DNA of 40,998 bases from Methylovulum psychrotolerans. GTDB taxonomy: Bacteria; Pseudomonadota; Gammaproteobacteria; Methylococcales; Methylomonadaceae. The position numbers and the translations under genes were made by a program. The notes under the pieces were generated by a model that was given only the letters and a program-made list of their open reading frames with translations, was not told the origin of the DNA and made no database searches. Positions 16,142-24,396 of the stretch are shown here, piece after piece (within the stretch, counting starts at the first letter, position 1; each line of letters opens with the position of its first letter). Location of the stretch: the NCBI RefSeq assembly GCF_002923755.1, contig NZ_PGFZ01000004.1:80290-121287 (forward strand). Direction: 5' to 3'.

Positions 16142-17544
16142 TGGTTAAAGCCGCTATATTTATGATTTTGCTGTTGCCTGCTTTGGTGTCGGCAGCAGGT
16201 GCCCCGCCGATACTCACCCTGGATAGGGTGGTCAGTTCGGCGCAACAGTCGTTTCCGGGGTTGTTGGCCGCTGAGCAGCGCAAGCAAGTCGCCGCTGGCG
16301 AACTGACGGCATCAGAAGGCGGCTTTGATACGTTATTAAAAGCACAAAACCGCTGGTCTGTTGCGGGTTTGTATGAAAACCAAAACAATGACATTAGCGT
16401 GGAGCAACCCACGGCACTTTGGGGGACAACGTTTTTTGGCGGGTGGCGGCGGGGCGTGGGCGATTACCCGCTTTATGAAGGTAAAAGCCAGACTGCCCAA
16501 AGCGGCGAAGCCCGCATTGGGGTGAATGTACCCTTATGGCGTAACCGTGACATTGACCGCCGCCGGGCAAGTTTGCAGCAGGCGGAGTGGGGGCAATTAG
16601 TCGCTGGTCATGACTATGAGCTGGCGTTGCTTGAAGCTACCCGGATGGCCTCTTATCGCTATTGGGATTGGGTGTTAGCAGGGCAGCGTTTAAGGGTTGC
16701 CTCGCATTTGCTGCAAATTGCCGAGCAGCGTGATAAAGGCATACGCGAGCGGGTGGCGGCGGGGGATATTCCTGATTTTGAAGCCTTGGATAATCGCCGC
16801 GCTATCATCGAACGCCAAGAGCGGGTGGTGGCTGCGCAACGTTTATTGGAACAGACGGCGCTCCAATTGTCATTTTATTGGCGTGATGCGGACGGTCAGC
16901 CCCAGTTGCCCAGTGCCGGGCAACTGCCGGAACGGTTTCCTGATCCGGTGTCGATAAAGACGCTTGATGCTGCCGAAGCGTTGCAAGTCTCGCTCAACCA
17001 TCGGCCCGAAGCCAAGCGTTTGGCCGTGCAAGCTAAACAAACCCAAACAGAATTGGAATTCCAGCAAAACCAGCGTGCCCCTGCCGTCGATTTGTCGGTG
17101 ATGGCGGCGAATGATATAGGCCATAGCAAAGATAAGATTAACCGTAACGAGCTGTATGTGGGATTGAATATTGATATTCCGTTACAGCAACGCGCCGCTA
17201 GTGGCCGCGCCCAAGTCGCGGCGGCTAATGTCCGCCGTTTAAAGTGGGATAAGCAATTGCAGGAAGAGCGTATTGCGGTGGAAGTGAAAGATGTTTTTTC
17301 GGCGCTGTCAGCGGTGCGCAAACGCTTGTCATTAAGCGCCGAGCAACTGAATGCCGCCGAGCAATTGGCGGACGGCGAACAGACGCGGTTTGATTTGGGT
17401 GAAAGCACGTTGCTGTTCGTTAATTTGCGCGAGATAGCGAAAGGGGATGCGGCCTTGCAGTACGCCGAAGCCACCGCCAGTTTGTTCAGGAGTTATGCTG
17501 ATTATCAGGCTGTGTTGGGTGTTCAGGAGCACTATGTTGACTAA
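16141..17544 (+). CDS. TolC-family outer-membrane efflux protein
   Basis: The 467-aa product starts with a signal peptide (MVKAAIFMILLLPALVSA, cleavage near residue 18). It shows the two-fold repeated helical-hairpin and barrel pattern of outer-membrane efflux proteins (LDRVVSSAQQSFPGLLAAEQ; later LQVSLNHRPEAKRLAVQAKQ; LYVGLNIDIPLQQRAASGR; DLGESTLLFVNLRE). It would form the outer-membrane channel of the exporter encoded upstream. I prefer ATG 16141, which overlaps the adaptor stop by one base; a GTG one codon earlier is possible. A dedicated TolC-type gene inside the operon suggests the system is self-contained. Confidence 0.92.
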   Translation: MVKAAIFMILLLPALVSAAGAPPILTLDRVVSSAQQSFPGLLAAEQRKQVAAGELTASEGGFDTLLKAQNRWSVAGLYENQNNDISVEQPTALWGTTFFGGWRRGVGDYPLYEGKSQTAQSGEARIGVNVPLWRNRDIDRRRASLQQAEWGQLVAGHDYELALLEATRMASYRYWDWVLAGQRLRVASHLLQIAEQRDKGIRERVAAGDIPDFEALDNRRAIIERQERVVAAQRLLEQTALQLSFYWRDADGQPQLPSAGQLPERFPDPVSIKTLDAAEALQVSLNHRPEAKRLAVQAKQTQTELEFQQNQRAPAVDLSVMAANDIGHSKDKINRNELYVGLNIDIPLQQRAASGRAQVAAANVRRLKWDKQLQEERIAVEVKDVFSALSAVRKRLSLSAEQLNAAEQLADGEQTRFDLGESTLLFVNLREIAKGDAALQYAEATASLFRSYADYQAVLGVQEHYVD

Positions 17545-17569
17545 TCTGCTTGCGTTAAGAGAGGCTCAA

Positions 17570-18013
17570 ATGACGGTAAATGAGAAGGTTAAAGATCAAA
17601 TAAAGCGCTTTCCGATAGTGAAATGGTTGCTGTGTTTGTTGGCATTGGGTTATCTGCTGCACTTTCCTGAGGCCATTGCTCATGGCATTGTCTGGGTGGC
17701 GCACACTTTTTATGAAGCCACATCGTTTGTGCTTGAGGAGTTTTTACGGCACACGTTTGGCTTTGATAAGTTTTTGGCGCAATTGACTGTGTTTTATTTC
17801 AGTGTCGTGGTGGGGATAGGGGGCATTTTTTTGGTTTGGCGGCCAGCTATTAGGGCGTTGCATAGCCTTAGGGATTACGCGCTCCGCAAGCTCTACGCTT
17901 ATCAATATCGGCTTGTGTATTACTGGCGCAGTCAGCGGACAGCGCAGAAAATTAAGCTGATACTGATCCATTCCGCCTTAATGATAAGCGGGTTTATGTT
18001 TTTGTTGATGTGA
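17570..18013 (+). CDS. Small inner-membrane protein at end of exporter operon
   Basis: The 147-aa product has hydrophobic segments near residues 18-34 (VKWLLCLLALGYLLHF), 69-92 (LAQLTVFYFSVVVGIGGIFLVW) and 128-147 (KLILIHSALMISGFMFLLM), joined by a basic stretch rich in Arg and Tyr. I do not recognise the family. It starts 25 bp after the channel gene with GAGAGG a few bases upstream, so it is probably the last gene of the operon. ATG 17534, 12 codons upstream, is an alternative start that overlaps the channel gene. Because the ABC partner looks catalytically dead, this protein is a candidate accessory or energising subunit, but that is speculation. Confidence 0.75.
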   Translation: MTVNEKVKDQIKRFPIVKWLLCLLALGYLLHFPEAIAHGIVWVAHTFYEATSFVLEEFLRHTFGFDKFLAQLTVFYFSVVVGIGGIFLVWRPAIRALHSLRDYALRKLYAYQYRLVYYWRSQRTAQKIKLILIHSALMISGFMFLLM

Positions 18014-18159
18014 CACAAGAGGGTTGTTATGGGGATTTTGAGGTTGCCGAATAAGTCTTGTTCGGCCAAGGCGAGGGTTGGGTAACGGCGGTTAGGCGTT
18101 AAATGATGGGTTGGATTGGCTTAAGGCTATATGGGTTATAACAAGCAGTGGAACTAAAA

Positions 18160-18807
18160 ATGAAAACGTTAACGAAAGCAATACAAGCAGGAATTACTCC
18201 GGCAATGGCATTGGCGTTGTTGCAAGAAGGTAATAAACGCTTTGTCAATAATCTGAAGGTCAACCGTAATTTGCTGCAACAGGCCAATGAAACGTCCGAT
18301 GGCCAACATCCGTTTGCGGTCATTTTAAGCTGTATAGATTCGCGCACCTCGGTGGAGTTGATTTTTGACCAAGGTTTGGGGGATGTTTTTAGTATCCGTA
18401 TCGCCGGGAGTATTATTAACGAAGACATCTTAGGCAGTATGGAGTTTGCCTGTAAGGTCGCCGGGGCAAAATTCATTGTCGTGTTAGGCCATACCAAATG
18501 TGGGGCGGTTAAAGGTGCGTGTGACCATGTCGAAATGGGCAACCTGACCGCCTTGCTTGCAAAGCTGCAACCTGCCGTTTATGATGAGAAAACCGAAACC
18601 GAAAACCGGCACTCAGGGAATGGTGAATTTGTCGAAAAAGTGTCGGTGATTAATGTCAAGCGGACGGTACATGCCGTTTTGGAACGCAGCCCTATATTAA
18701 AAGAGATGATTGCCGACGGCACGATTGGCATTGTTGGCGGTACGCATGATATCGCAAGTGGCGCGGTTACTTTTTATGATGATACGTTGTTGGTTAATAA
18801 CCCGTGA
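18160..18807 (+). CDS. Beta-class carbonic anhydrase
   Basis: The 215-aa enzyme interconverts CO2 and bicarbonate. All zinc and active-site positions are visible: C58 and D60-S-R62 in LSCIDSRTSVE, and H111/C114 in VLGHTKCGAVKGAC. There is no signal peptide, so it is cytoplasmic. I chose ATG 18160 (MKTLTKAIQAG) with a GGA seven bases upstream; the GTG at 18148 is an in-frame alternative. It has its own upstream gap and does not appear to belong to the exporter operon. A CO2-handling role would suit a methanotroph or autotroph but is not specific. Confidence 0.93.
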   Translation: MKTLTKAIQAGITPAMALALLQEGNKRFVNNLKVNRNLLQQANETSDGQHPFAVILSCIDSRTSVELIFDQGLGDVFSIRIAGSIINEDILGSMEFACKVAGAKFIVVLGHTKCGAVKGACDHVEMGNLTALLAKLQPAVYDEKTETENRHSGNGEFVEKVSVINVKRTVHAVLERSPILKEMIADGTIGIVGGTHDIASGAVTFYDDTLLVNNP

Positions 18808-18896
18808 TAAGGCTTCCCAGGTGCGATAGCCCGCTTTCTCCTCCTGAACGTTTTGCTGACAATACGCTCGCGGAGGGGCTGGTGGCGGTGGGCTAA
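18804..18896 (+). pseudogene. Possible remnant of leucyl/phenylalanyl-tRNA-protein transferase (aat) N-terminus
   Basis: The frame directly after the carbonic anhydrase reads IRLPRCDSPLSPPERFAD, then NTLAEGLVAVG, and stops. Aat proteins of some bacteria open with a proline-rich FPPPE segment followed by GLLAVGGDLSPE. The match up to GLVAVG with a stop exactly where GGDLSP should follow suggests a truncated gene relic. The similarity is short and judged from memory. Confidence 0.3.
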
Positions 18897-18936
18897 AAAC
18901 GATGCCATGCCGCTACCGAAATTCAAGATGAGATTG

Positions 18937-18971
18937 GGTAAGTTGGGCAAGTGCTGAATGCCCAACTTACC
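18937..18971. terminator. Bidirectional hairpin between carbonic anhydrase and lectin-like gene
   Basis: Perfect 13-bp arms GGTAAGTTGGGCA (18937-18949) and TGCCCAACTTACC (18959-18971) enclose a 9-nt loop between convergent genes. There is no T-tract. The arm core GTTGGGNA/TNCCCAAC recurs at 40677-40701, so it is also a dispersed palindrome. Confidence 0.5.
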
Positions 18972-18986
18972 GCGCGGCGCTTACTT

Positions 18987-19964
18987 TTAGAAGGTGTCGC
19001 TATACAGCAGGGCACCGGACTTGCTGTCGCGGGTTTCGGCGGTTGCCTTGCCTGTGGGCAAGACACCGACAACGGTTAATTCGCTAAAGGTTTTATCCGA
19101 GCTGTAAGTGGCGCTCAGCGAACGTGGCTGGTAGGTGCTGTTCAGAAAGTTAAACGTTTTTAAGGAAACGTTGTTGTTTTTTGCATCTTTAATTCTGATG
19201 GTCAGCCCTGACAGCACCGCTATTTCAGGAACACCGTTGATATTCATATCGGCGATGACTGCCAAACCAATAGGCGGTGTGGGGGTGGAGTTGGCAAAGG
19301 TTAGGGTGCTGATGGTCGTATGGGTTTTGGGGTCACGGATGATGACGGTGTGGTTGTTGGTTTTGTAGTCCAGATAAAGCGCGGCAGTTTCGTCTACACC
19401 GTTATTGTTAAGGTCGGGTACGGTGGCGCTGGCAACATAGTCATTGCCTTCCCATTCGCAGACGTAGCCGGTAGAGTAAGTGCCTTGATATTGTACATAG
19501 CCATCGTTGTTGGCTAACTGCCATTTTCCGTCGCTGACTTTCATCCCATAGAAGTCATAACCGCCGTTTGCAGACGGAAAGTTTTTGCCGAAGGCTTCAC
19601 CTGTCAGCCATGACCAAGTGTAGGTATTTTCATTGAATACAGCACCAATAAAGTTAAAATTATTGTTGCCATTCGGGGCTCCGGCAGGTGATTTGCTGAC
19701 CAGTTGCGAGTAAACAAAATCAGCTTCTTTATTGTCAACACCGTAATCAGTGCCTGCAAACGTCACCAAATGTGCCTTTAGTGCGCTGCAATTGGCGTTT
19801 GCTGTGGATTGTTTGACATTGGCCAAGTCAAAGCGCTGATAATAGTGTCCTGTTACAGGGTTAAATACCTTAAGGGAATCGGCGGCCACAGGCGTTAAAC
19901 CTTGTAGGGCGGCAGTTACTAATAGGGTATTCGCTATAGATAAACCTAATTTTTTATTTGTCAT
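18987..19964 (-). CDS. Secreted C-type-lectin-like protein with calcium-loop repeats
   Basis: The 325-aa product has a signal peptide (about 1-28, ending TPVAA). It then has a C-type lectin-like domain (about 38-172): NANCSALKAHLVTFAGTDYG, FNFIGAVFNENTYTWSWLTGE, GKWQLANNDGY and the closing YVCEWEGND. The C-terminal half carries two FG-GAP/VCBS-like loops, DLNNNGVDE and DMNINGVPE, each spaced like a calcium-binding DxNxNGxxE site. It is probably exported and may bind carbohydrate or calcium. There is no C-terminal anchor or sorting motif that I recognise. It appears to be monocistronic. Confidence 0.75.
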   Translation of the reverse strand: MTNKKLGLSIANTLLVTAALQGLTPVAADSLKVFNPVTGHYYQRFDLANVKQSTANANCSALKAHLVTFAGTDYGVDNKEADFVYSQLVSKSPAGAPNGNNNFNFIGAVFNENTYTWSWLTGEAFGKNFPSANGGYDFYGMKVSDGKWQLANNDGYVQYQGTYSTGYVCEWEGNDYVASATVPDLNNNGVDETAALYLDYKTNNHTVIIRDPKTHTTISTLTFANSTPTPPIGLAVIADMNINGVPEIAVLSGLTIRIKDAKNNNVSLKTFNFLNSTYQPRSLSATYSSDKTFSELTVVGVLPTGKATAETRDSKSGALLYSDTF

Positions 19965-20001
19965 TGTTTTTATCTCATTGTCGGGATTTAAGGATATACG
20001 G

Positions 20002-20043
20002 CATAAGGCGCATTCAACAGGTGGTTGTTGAATGCGCCTTATG
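20002..20043. repeat. 17-bp-arm perfect hairpin upstream of the lectin-like gene
   Basis: The arms CATAAGGCGCATTCAAC (20002-20018) and their exact complement (20027-20043) enclose an 8-nt loop. It lies 38 bp upstream of the lectin-like gene start, in its probable leader. It could be a regulatory hairpin, an operator or a small palindromic repeat. Confidence 0.6.
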
Positions 20044-20236
20044 TTATAGCCGCACGACTGAACGGTTGCTGAATAAAAAACAATAAAAGTGCGAAAAAAG
20101 TGATCCGGGTTTTATAATATTGCTTTTTTATGCTTATAGCAGCAGATGGTGCGCTTTATGCAATGCCCTGGGTTTTGTTTTTGCTAGGTGGCGATAAATG
20201 GGTATCTGGCAAAGTGTTGGTGCACACGGTTATATC

Positions 20237-20311
20237 GTGCAAAGGCTAAAAGCCATTGCACTCCGTCCGGTGTGGCCTCACTAGTGGGGCGCAAAGGTCT
20301 TTAGCCTTTGC
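20237..20311. repeat. REP-like palindrome pair
   Basis: 20237-20261 (GTGCAAAGGCTAAAAGCC..) and 20291-20311 (GCAAAGGTCTTTAGCC..) are relatives of the 3.6-kb and 4.9-kb palindromes, again in opposite orientation and about 30 bp apart. The 636-bp gap 19965-20600 otherwise holds the hairpin at 20002 and promoter-like sequence near 20403-20435. I see no gene in it. Confidence 0.65.
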
Positions 20312-20402
20312 CGAGGGGTTTTAAACTCGCGCCTAACGGTTACCAGTCTCTATGCCGCTTAATAAGTGACGGCATTTATTAAGCACCTTAACGCAAGGGC
20401 TA

Positions 20403-20435
20403 TTGACGTGCTAACCTGTCCGGCTAGTGTATAAT
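20403..20435 (+). promoter_or_regulatory. Possible promoter upstream of yceD-rpmF
   Basis: A perfect TATAAT is at 20430-20435 and TTGACG at 20403-20408. The 21-bp spacing is too long for a standard sigma-70 pair, so the -10 may use a different upstream contact. It lies 165 bp before the yceD start. Confidence 0.35.
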
Positions 20436-20600
20436 GTCCGGCCAAGACCCGTTTACGCCGCTACGCTGTGCCGAACGGCGGCGGGCGGGGAGACCTGAGG
20501 GGCTTAAAAGTACGGTTTTTTGCTAAAAAGAGCCTGATTTTAATAGATTATTCTTTCAATGTTTGACGCTTTTGGCGTTTCCATATATCATTGTGCGGTT

Positions 20601-21143
20601 ATGTTAGCTAGATTACCAGAATACATAGAGCCTTTGCACCTCGCCGATAAGCGCGGCGCTTTAAAAGGCCAGATACCTTTAAAAGACCTGAATCGTTTGG
20701 CAGATTTGCTAGTTGACGATACGGGTTCTGTTGCTATTGAGCTTTTTTTCCAACGGGAAGGGCGTTTGGCGACGATTGAAGGGCGTTTGGAAGCGGTGCT
20801 GCAACTAAAGTGCCAAAGTTGTTTGGCGGCTTTGCCGTGGCCTGTTAACAGCGAGGTCAAGCTTGGCATCGTCACGTCGATAGCGCAGGCCGACAAGTTG
20901 CCTGAAATCTACGAGCCGCTGATGCTGGAAGGCGAGACCATGCCCCTTAAGGAACTGGTTGAAGACGAGCTGTTGCTGGCGTTGCCGGCGTTTCCAAAGC
21001 ACGATTATGCCTGTTTTAAACCCATTGGGTTTGTCGAAGACGCAGCGGCTAACAAAGCAAAATTAATAGGGGATGACGAACCGTCGCCCCGCGAAAATCC
21101 TTTTTCCATCTTAGCCAACCTAAAAAATACTGGAGATTTATAA
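20601..21143 (+). CDS. yceD: YceD family (DUF177) protein
   Basis: The product is 180 aa from the ATG at 20601. The frame opens 14 codons earlier, but that start has no better ribosome site and makes the protein longer than usual. The C71xxC74 pair in [12 protein letters not shown] and the acidic [16 protein letters not shown] segment are YceD hallmarks. The protein is linked to ribosome or rRNA metabolism by its constant position before rpmF; its exact role is unsettled. Its TAA shares its last base with the rpmF ATG, so translation is coupled. Confidence 0.9.
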   Translation: MLARLPEYIEPLHLADKRGALKGQIPLKDLNRLADLLVDDTGSVAIELFFQREGRLATIEGRLEAVLQLKCQSCLAALPWPVNSEVKLGIVTSIAQADKLPEIYEPLMLEGETMPLKELVEDELLLALPAFPKHDYACFKPIGFVEDAAANKAKLIGDDEPSPRENPFSILANLKNTGDL

Positions 21144-21325
21144 TGGCCGTTCAGAAGAGTAAAGTATCACGTTCAAGACGTGGCCAACGCCGTTCACATG
21201 ATGCTTTGACTAGCCGCGCCCTGTCACAAGACCCTATCACAGGTGAAATGCACTTGCGCCACCACATGACCCCCGATGGCTATTTTAAAGGCCGTCAAAT
21301 CGTGGGTGCTGTTGAAGAAGATTAA
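21143..21325 (+). CDS. rpmF: 50S ribosomal protein L32
   Basis: The 60-aa product [20 protein letters not shown]... with the central [26 protein letters not shown] segment (abridged) is a typical L32 of the 50S subunit. It lacks the zinc-binding cysteines found in some L32 paralogues. GGAG precedes the start (TACTGGAGATTTATA). It is coupled to yceD and followed by a hairpin with a T-tract before plsX. Confidence 0.97.
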   Translation: MAVQKSKVSRSRRGQRRSHDALTSRALSQDPITGEMHLRHHMTPDGYFKGRQIVGAVEED

Positions 21326-21349
21326 GGCTTTTACAAGCCCTGATGCTAT

Positions 21350-21377
21350 GCCGGGCCTTTGCGGGCTCGGCTTTTTT
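21350..21377 (+). terminator. Intrinsic terminator or attenuator between rpmF and plsX
   Basis: The stem GCCGGGC (21350-21356) and GCTCGGC (21365-21371), with one G-U pair, is followed by six T residues (21372-21377). It lies 27 bp before the plsX start, so it may separate ribosomal from lipid expression or act as a partial terminator. Confidence 0.6.
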
Positions 21378-21403
21378 AATTTCTGGCGGAGTCACTGGAC
21401 AGC

Positions 21404-22432
21404 GTGGGCTTAACAATTTCAATTGATGCAATGGGTGGGGATCACGGTCTTTCTGTGACGGTTCCCGCCTCCTTAGATTGCTTGAAAGACAATCCGGACT
21501 TAGTGCTGATTTTGGTAGGTGATGAAGCTTTACTTAAGCAACATTTGGCGCAAGCATTAGTTGACTATCAGGGACGGTTGTCTATTCATCATGCCTCGCA
21601 ATGCGTCGGTATGGACGAGTCCCCGTCTAAGGCGTTAAAAAATAAAAAAGACTCGTCAATGCGGGTCGCCATCAATTTGGTGCGTGACGGCGTTGCCGAT
21701 GCCTGTGTCAGTGCGGGCAATACCGGCGCCTTAATGGCGACGGCGCGGTTTGTGTTAAAGATGATCCCCGGCGTTGACCGTCCGGCAATCGTTTCGACGT
21801 TGCCGTCCATTTATGGGCATACCCATGCCTTGGATTTAGGGGCGAACGTCGATTGCACCGCAGAGCATTTGTTTCAATTTGCGGTGATGGGCAATGAGCT
21901 GGTCAAGGCAATTGAACATATTGAACACCCGAAGGTCGGTTTGCTGAATATCGGCGAAGAAGACGTGAAGGGTAACGAACAGGTTAAAGCCGCCGCTAAG
22001 TTGCTGGAAAACTCCGGGCTGAATTATATCGGCTATGTCGAGGGCGATTCTTTGACGGCAGGCCATGTTAAAGTGGATTTGATTGTCGCCGACGGTTTTG
22101 TCGGCAATGTCGCGCTCAAGTCAATTGAGGGCGCGGCCAAGATGATGGGCACGGCGCTGAAAGAGGCGTTTGCGCAAAATCTGTTTACCCGTCTGGCGGC
22201 GGTGGTGGCGTATCCGGTGCTAAAGTCTTTAAAGCAGCGTATCGACCCCCGGCGTTACAATGGCGCGAGTTTTTTAGGCTTGCGCGGTTTGGTGATCAAA
22301 AGCCACGGCGGCGCGGATGTGCTGGCGTTTAAGACGGCGATTAAGCTGGCGGAAGTTGAAGTGCAAAATGACGTGATAAAAAAAGTCAGTGAACAGATTC
22401 AAGTGATTTTAGCGCAGAGGGAGAGTGCATGA
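21404..22432 (+). CDS. plsX: Phosphate acyltransferase PlsX
   Basis: PlsX converts acyl-ACP to acyl-phosphate for phospholipid synthesis. The 342-aa product begins [14 protein letters not shown] and contains [18 protein letters not shown]-type helix segments and the [18 protein letters not shown] stretch, all typical. Translation starts at a GTG with GGCGGAG about 15 bases upstream. It overlaps fabH by 4 bp (ATGA) and heads the conserved plsX-fabH-fabD-fabG run. Confidence 0.96.
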   Translation: MGLTISIDAMGGDHGLSVTVPASLDCLKDNPDLVLILVGDEALLKQHLAQALVDYQGRLSIHHASQCVGMDESPSKALKNKKDSSMRVAINLVRDGVADACVSAGNTGALMATARFVLKMIPGVDRPAIVSTLPSIYGHTHALDLGANVDCTAEHLFQFAVMGNELVKAIEHIEHPKVGLLNIGEEDVKGNEQVKAAAKLLENSGLNYIGYVEGDSLTAGHVKVDLIVADGFVGNVALKSIEGAAKMMGTALKEAFAQNLFTRLAAVVAYPVLKSLKQRIDPRRYNGASFLGLRGLVIKSHGGADVLAFKTAIKLAEVEVQNDVIKKVSEQIQVILAQRESA

Positions 22433-23397
22433 GCCGTTATGCAAGGGTGATAGGTACGGGCGGTTATTTGCCTGAAAAAGTGTTGACCAATGCGCAAATA
22501 TCTCTGATGGTGGACACCTCTGACAGCTGGATACATGAGCGTACCGGCATTAAGAGCCGCCGGATTGCCGCCGACCACGAAAGTGCGTCCAGCATGGCGG
22601 AAATCGCCGCACGGCAAGCCATTGACGCGGCGCAGATAGCCCCTGAGGACATCGATTTGATTATTGTCGCGACCGGCACCCCCGACCGCGTCTATCCCAG
22701 TACGGGGTGTTTGTTGCAAAAACGCTTGGGCATAAAAAATGGTGTCGCGTTTGATGTGCAGGCCGCCTGTTCGGGGTCTATCTTCGGCATCAGTATTGCC
22801 GACCAATATATTAAGTCCGGTGCGGCGCAAACGGTGTTGGTGGTCGGTGCGGAAATTTGTTCGCGCATTGTCGATTGGACTGACCGCAGCACTTGTGTGC
22901 TGTTCGGTGACGGTGCGGGCGCGGTGTTGTTGCAGGCTTGTGAAGAGGCGGGGGTGTTGTCCACGCATATCCATTCCGATGGCGAGTTTGACGATTTGTT
23001 GTATTGCCCTAACCCGCAAGCGGCGACCGAAGCGGGTAAGGATGAGGCCGGGTATATTGCTATGCGCGGTAATGAGGTCTTTAAAGTGGCGGTGAATACC
23101 TTAGGGCGTATCGTTGACGAGACGCTGGAGGCAAACGCGATGGATAAGGCTTCAATAGATTGGTTGGTGCCGCATCAGGCGAATATCCGTATTATTGCGG
23201 CCACCGCCAAGAAGCTGAAAATGTCGATGGAGCAGGTGGTGGTGACTTTGGAGACCCAAGGCAACACCTCGTCGGCATCGGTGTTGCTGGCGTTTAATGA
23301 GGCGGTGCGTGATGGCCGCATACAACGTGGGCAAGTGGTGTTGCTGGAAGCGTTCGGGGCCGGGTTTACTTGGGGTTCCGCGCTTATCAGATATTAA
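22429..23397 (+). CDS. fabH: 3-oxoacyl-ACP synthase III (KAS III)
   Basis: FabH condenses acetyl-CoA with malonyl-ACP to start fatty acid synthesis. The 322-aa product has the Cys-His-Asn triad: C114 in QAACSGS, His in VPHQANIRI and Asn in TQGNTSSAS. It also has the N-terminal [12 protein letters not shown] segment that contacts CoA. It overlaps plsX by 4 bp and is 30 bp from fabD. Confidence 0.97.
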   Translation: MSRYARVIGTGGYLPEKVLTNAQISLMVDTSDSWIHERTGIKSRRIAADHESASSMAEIAARQAIDAAQIAPEDIDLIIVATGTPDRVYPSTGCLLQKRLGIKNGVAFDVQAACSGSIFGISIADQYIKSGAAQTVLVVGAEICSRIVDWTDRSTCVLFGDGAGAVLLQACEEAGVLSTHIHSDGEFDDLLYCPNPQAATEAGKDEAGYIAMRGNEVFKVAVNTLGRIVDETLEANAMDKASIDWLVPHQANIRIIAATAKKLKMSMEQVVVTLETQGNTSSASVLLAFNEAVRDGRIQRGQVVLLEAFGAGFTWGSALIRY

Positions 23398-23427
23398 TTA
23401 ACAATTATAATAATTATAGTTATCAAT

Positions 23428-24396
23428 ATGAGCAATCAATCATCTCATTTGGCTTTTGTTTTTCCTGGACAAGGCTCGCAATCGGTCGGTATGTTAGCGG
23501 ATTTGGCTGCCCACTATCCTAGTGTCAAGCAGACGTTTGCCCGGGCTTCGGATGCTTTAGGTAAGGATTTGTGGCGTATTGTCAGCGAAGACCCGGATAA
23601 AGAGCTGGACCAAACCCATAATACCCAGCCGATTATGTTGGCGGCGGGGGTTGCGGCGTGGGAAGTCTGGTGCCAGCATAGCCCGTTGCGTCCGGCTTGG
23701 ATGGCTGGGCATAGCTTGGGCGAGTACACCGCGCTGGTCTGTGCGGGTGCTTTGCAGTTTGAAGAGGCGATTAAGCTAGTGGCCTTGCGTGGCCGCCTGA
23801 TGCAGGAAGCCGTACCGGCTGGGGTTGGCGCAATGGCGGCAATCTTAGGTCTGGATGACGACGAGGTGGTGGCGTTGTGCGCCGAAGTGGCGGGTGGTGA
23901 AGTGGTTGCCGCCGTGAATTTTAATACCCCTGGGCAAGTGGTTATCGCCGGCCATGCGGCGGCGGTGACGCGGGCGATGGTGGCGGCTAAGGCAAAGGGC
24001 GCCAAACGTGCTTTGCCGTTACCTGTGAGTGTGCCTTCGCATTGCGCTTTGATGCAGCCGGCGGCGATTAAGTTGGGTGAGGCTTTGATGGACGTGGCGG
24101 TCAGCGTCCCTAATGTCGAGCTTATTCATAATGTCGATATTGAGTCGCATAAGGATGTCGGCGACATTAAGGCCATTTTGGTCGAGCAACTGTACAAGCC
24201 CGTCCGTTGGGTAGAAACGGTCAGTTATTTGCAGCAGCAAGAAGTGTCCTGCATTGTCGAATGCGGCCCCGGCAAGGTTTTGCTCGGACTGAACAAGCGC
24301 ATCGCCAAACATCTTGACCATTTTGCCCTGTATGATGCCGAAACCTTAGAAGAATTGTTGGAAGCACAGGCTTTAGAGGTAAGTTATGACGACTAA
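23428..24396 (+). CDS. fabD: Malonyl-CoA:ACP transacylase
   Basis: FabD loads malonyl onto acyl carrier protein. The 322-aa product has AFVFPGQGSQ at the start, the nucleophile motif GHSLGEYTAL, a basic residue in ALRGRLMQEA and the VPSHCALM histidine. The start ATG follows a short AT-rich spacer after fabH. Its end overlaps fabG by 11 bp. Confidence 0.96.
   Translation: MSNQSSHLAFVFPGQGSQSVGMLADLAAHYPSVKQTFARASDALGKDLWRIVSEDPDKELDQTHNTQPIMLAAGVAAWEVWCQHSPLRPAWMAGHSLGEYTALVCAGALQFEEAIKLVALRGRLMQEAVPAGVGAMAAILGLDDDEVVALCAEVAGGEVVAAVNFNTPGQVVIAGHAAAVTRAMVAAKAKGAKRALPLPVSVPSHCALMQPAAIKLGEALMDVAVSVPNVELIHNVDIESHKDVGDIKAILVEQLYKPVRWVETVSYLQQQEVSCIVECGPGKVLLGLNKRIAKHLDHFALYDAETLEELLEAQALEVSYDD

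Noticed and set aside
20002-20043. Integron attC site
   Set aside because: ATTCAAC and GTTGAAT fit RYYYAAC/GTTRRRY, but the hairpin is too short, the boxes lie at the loop end and no integrase or cassette array is present.
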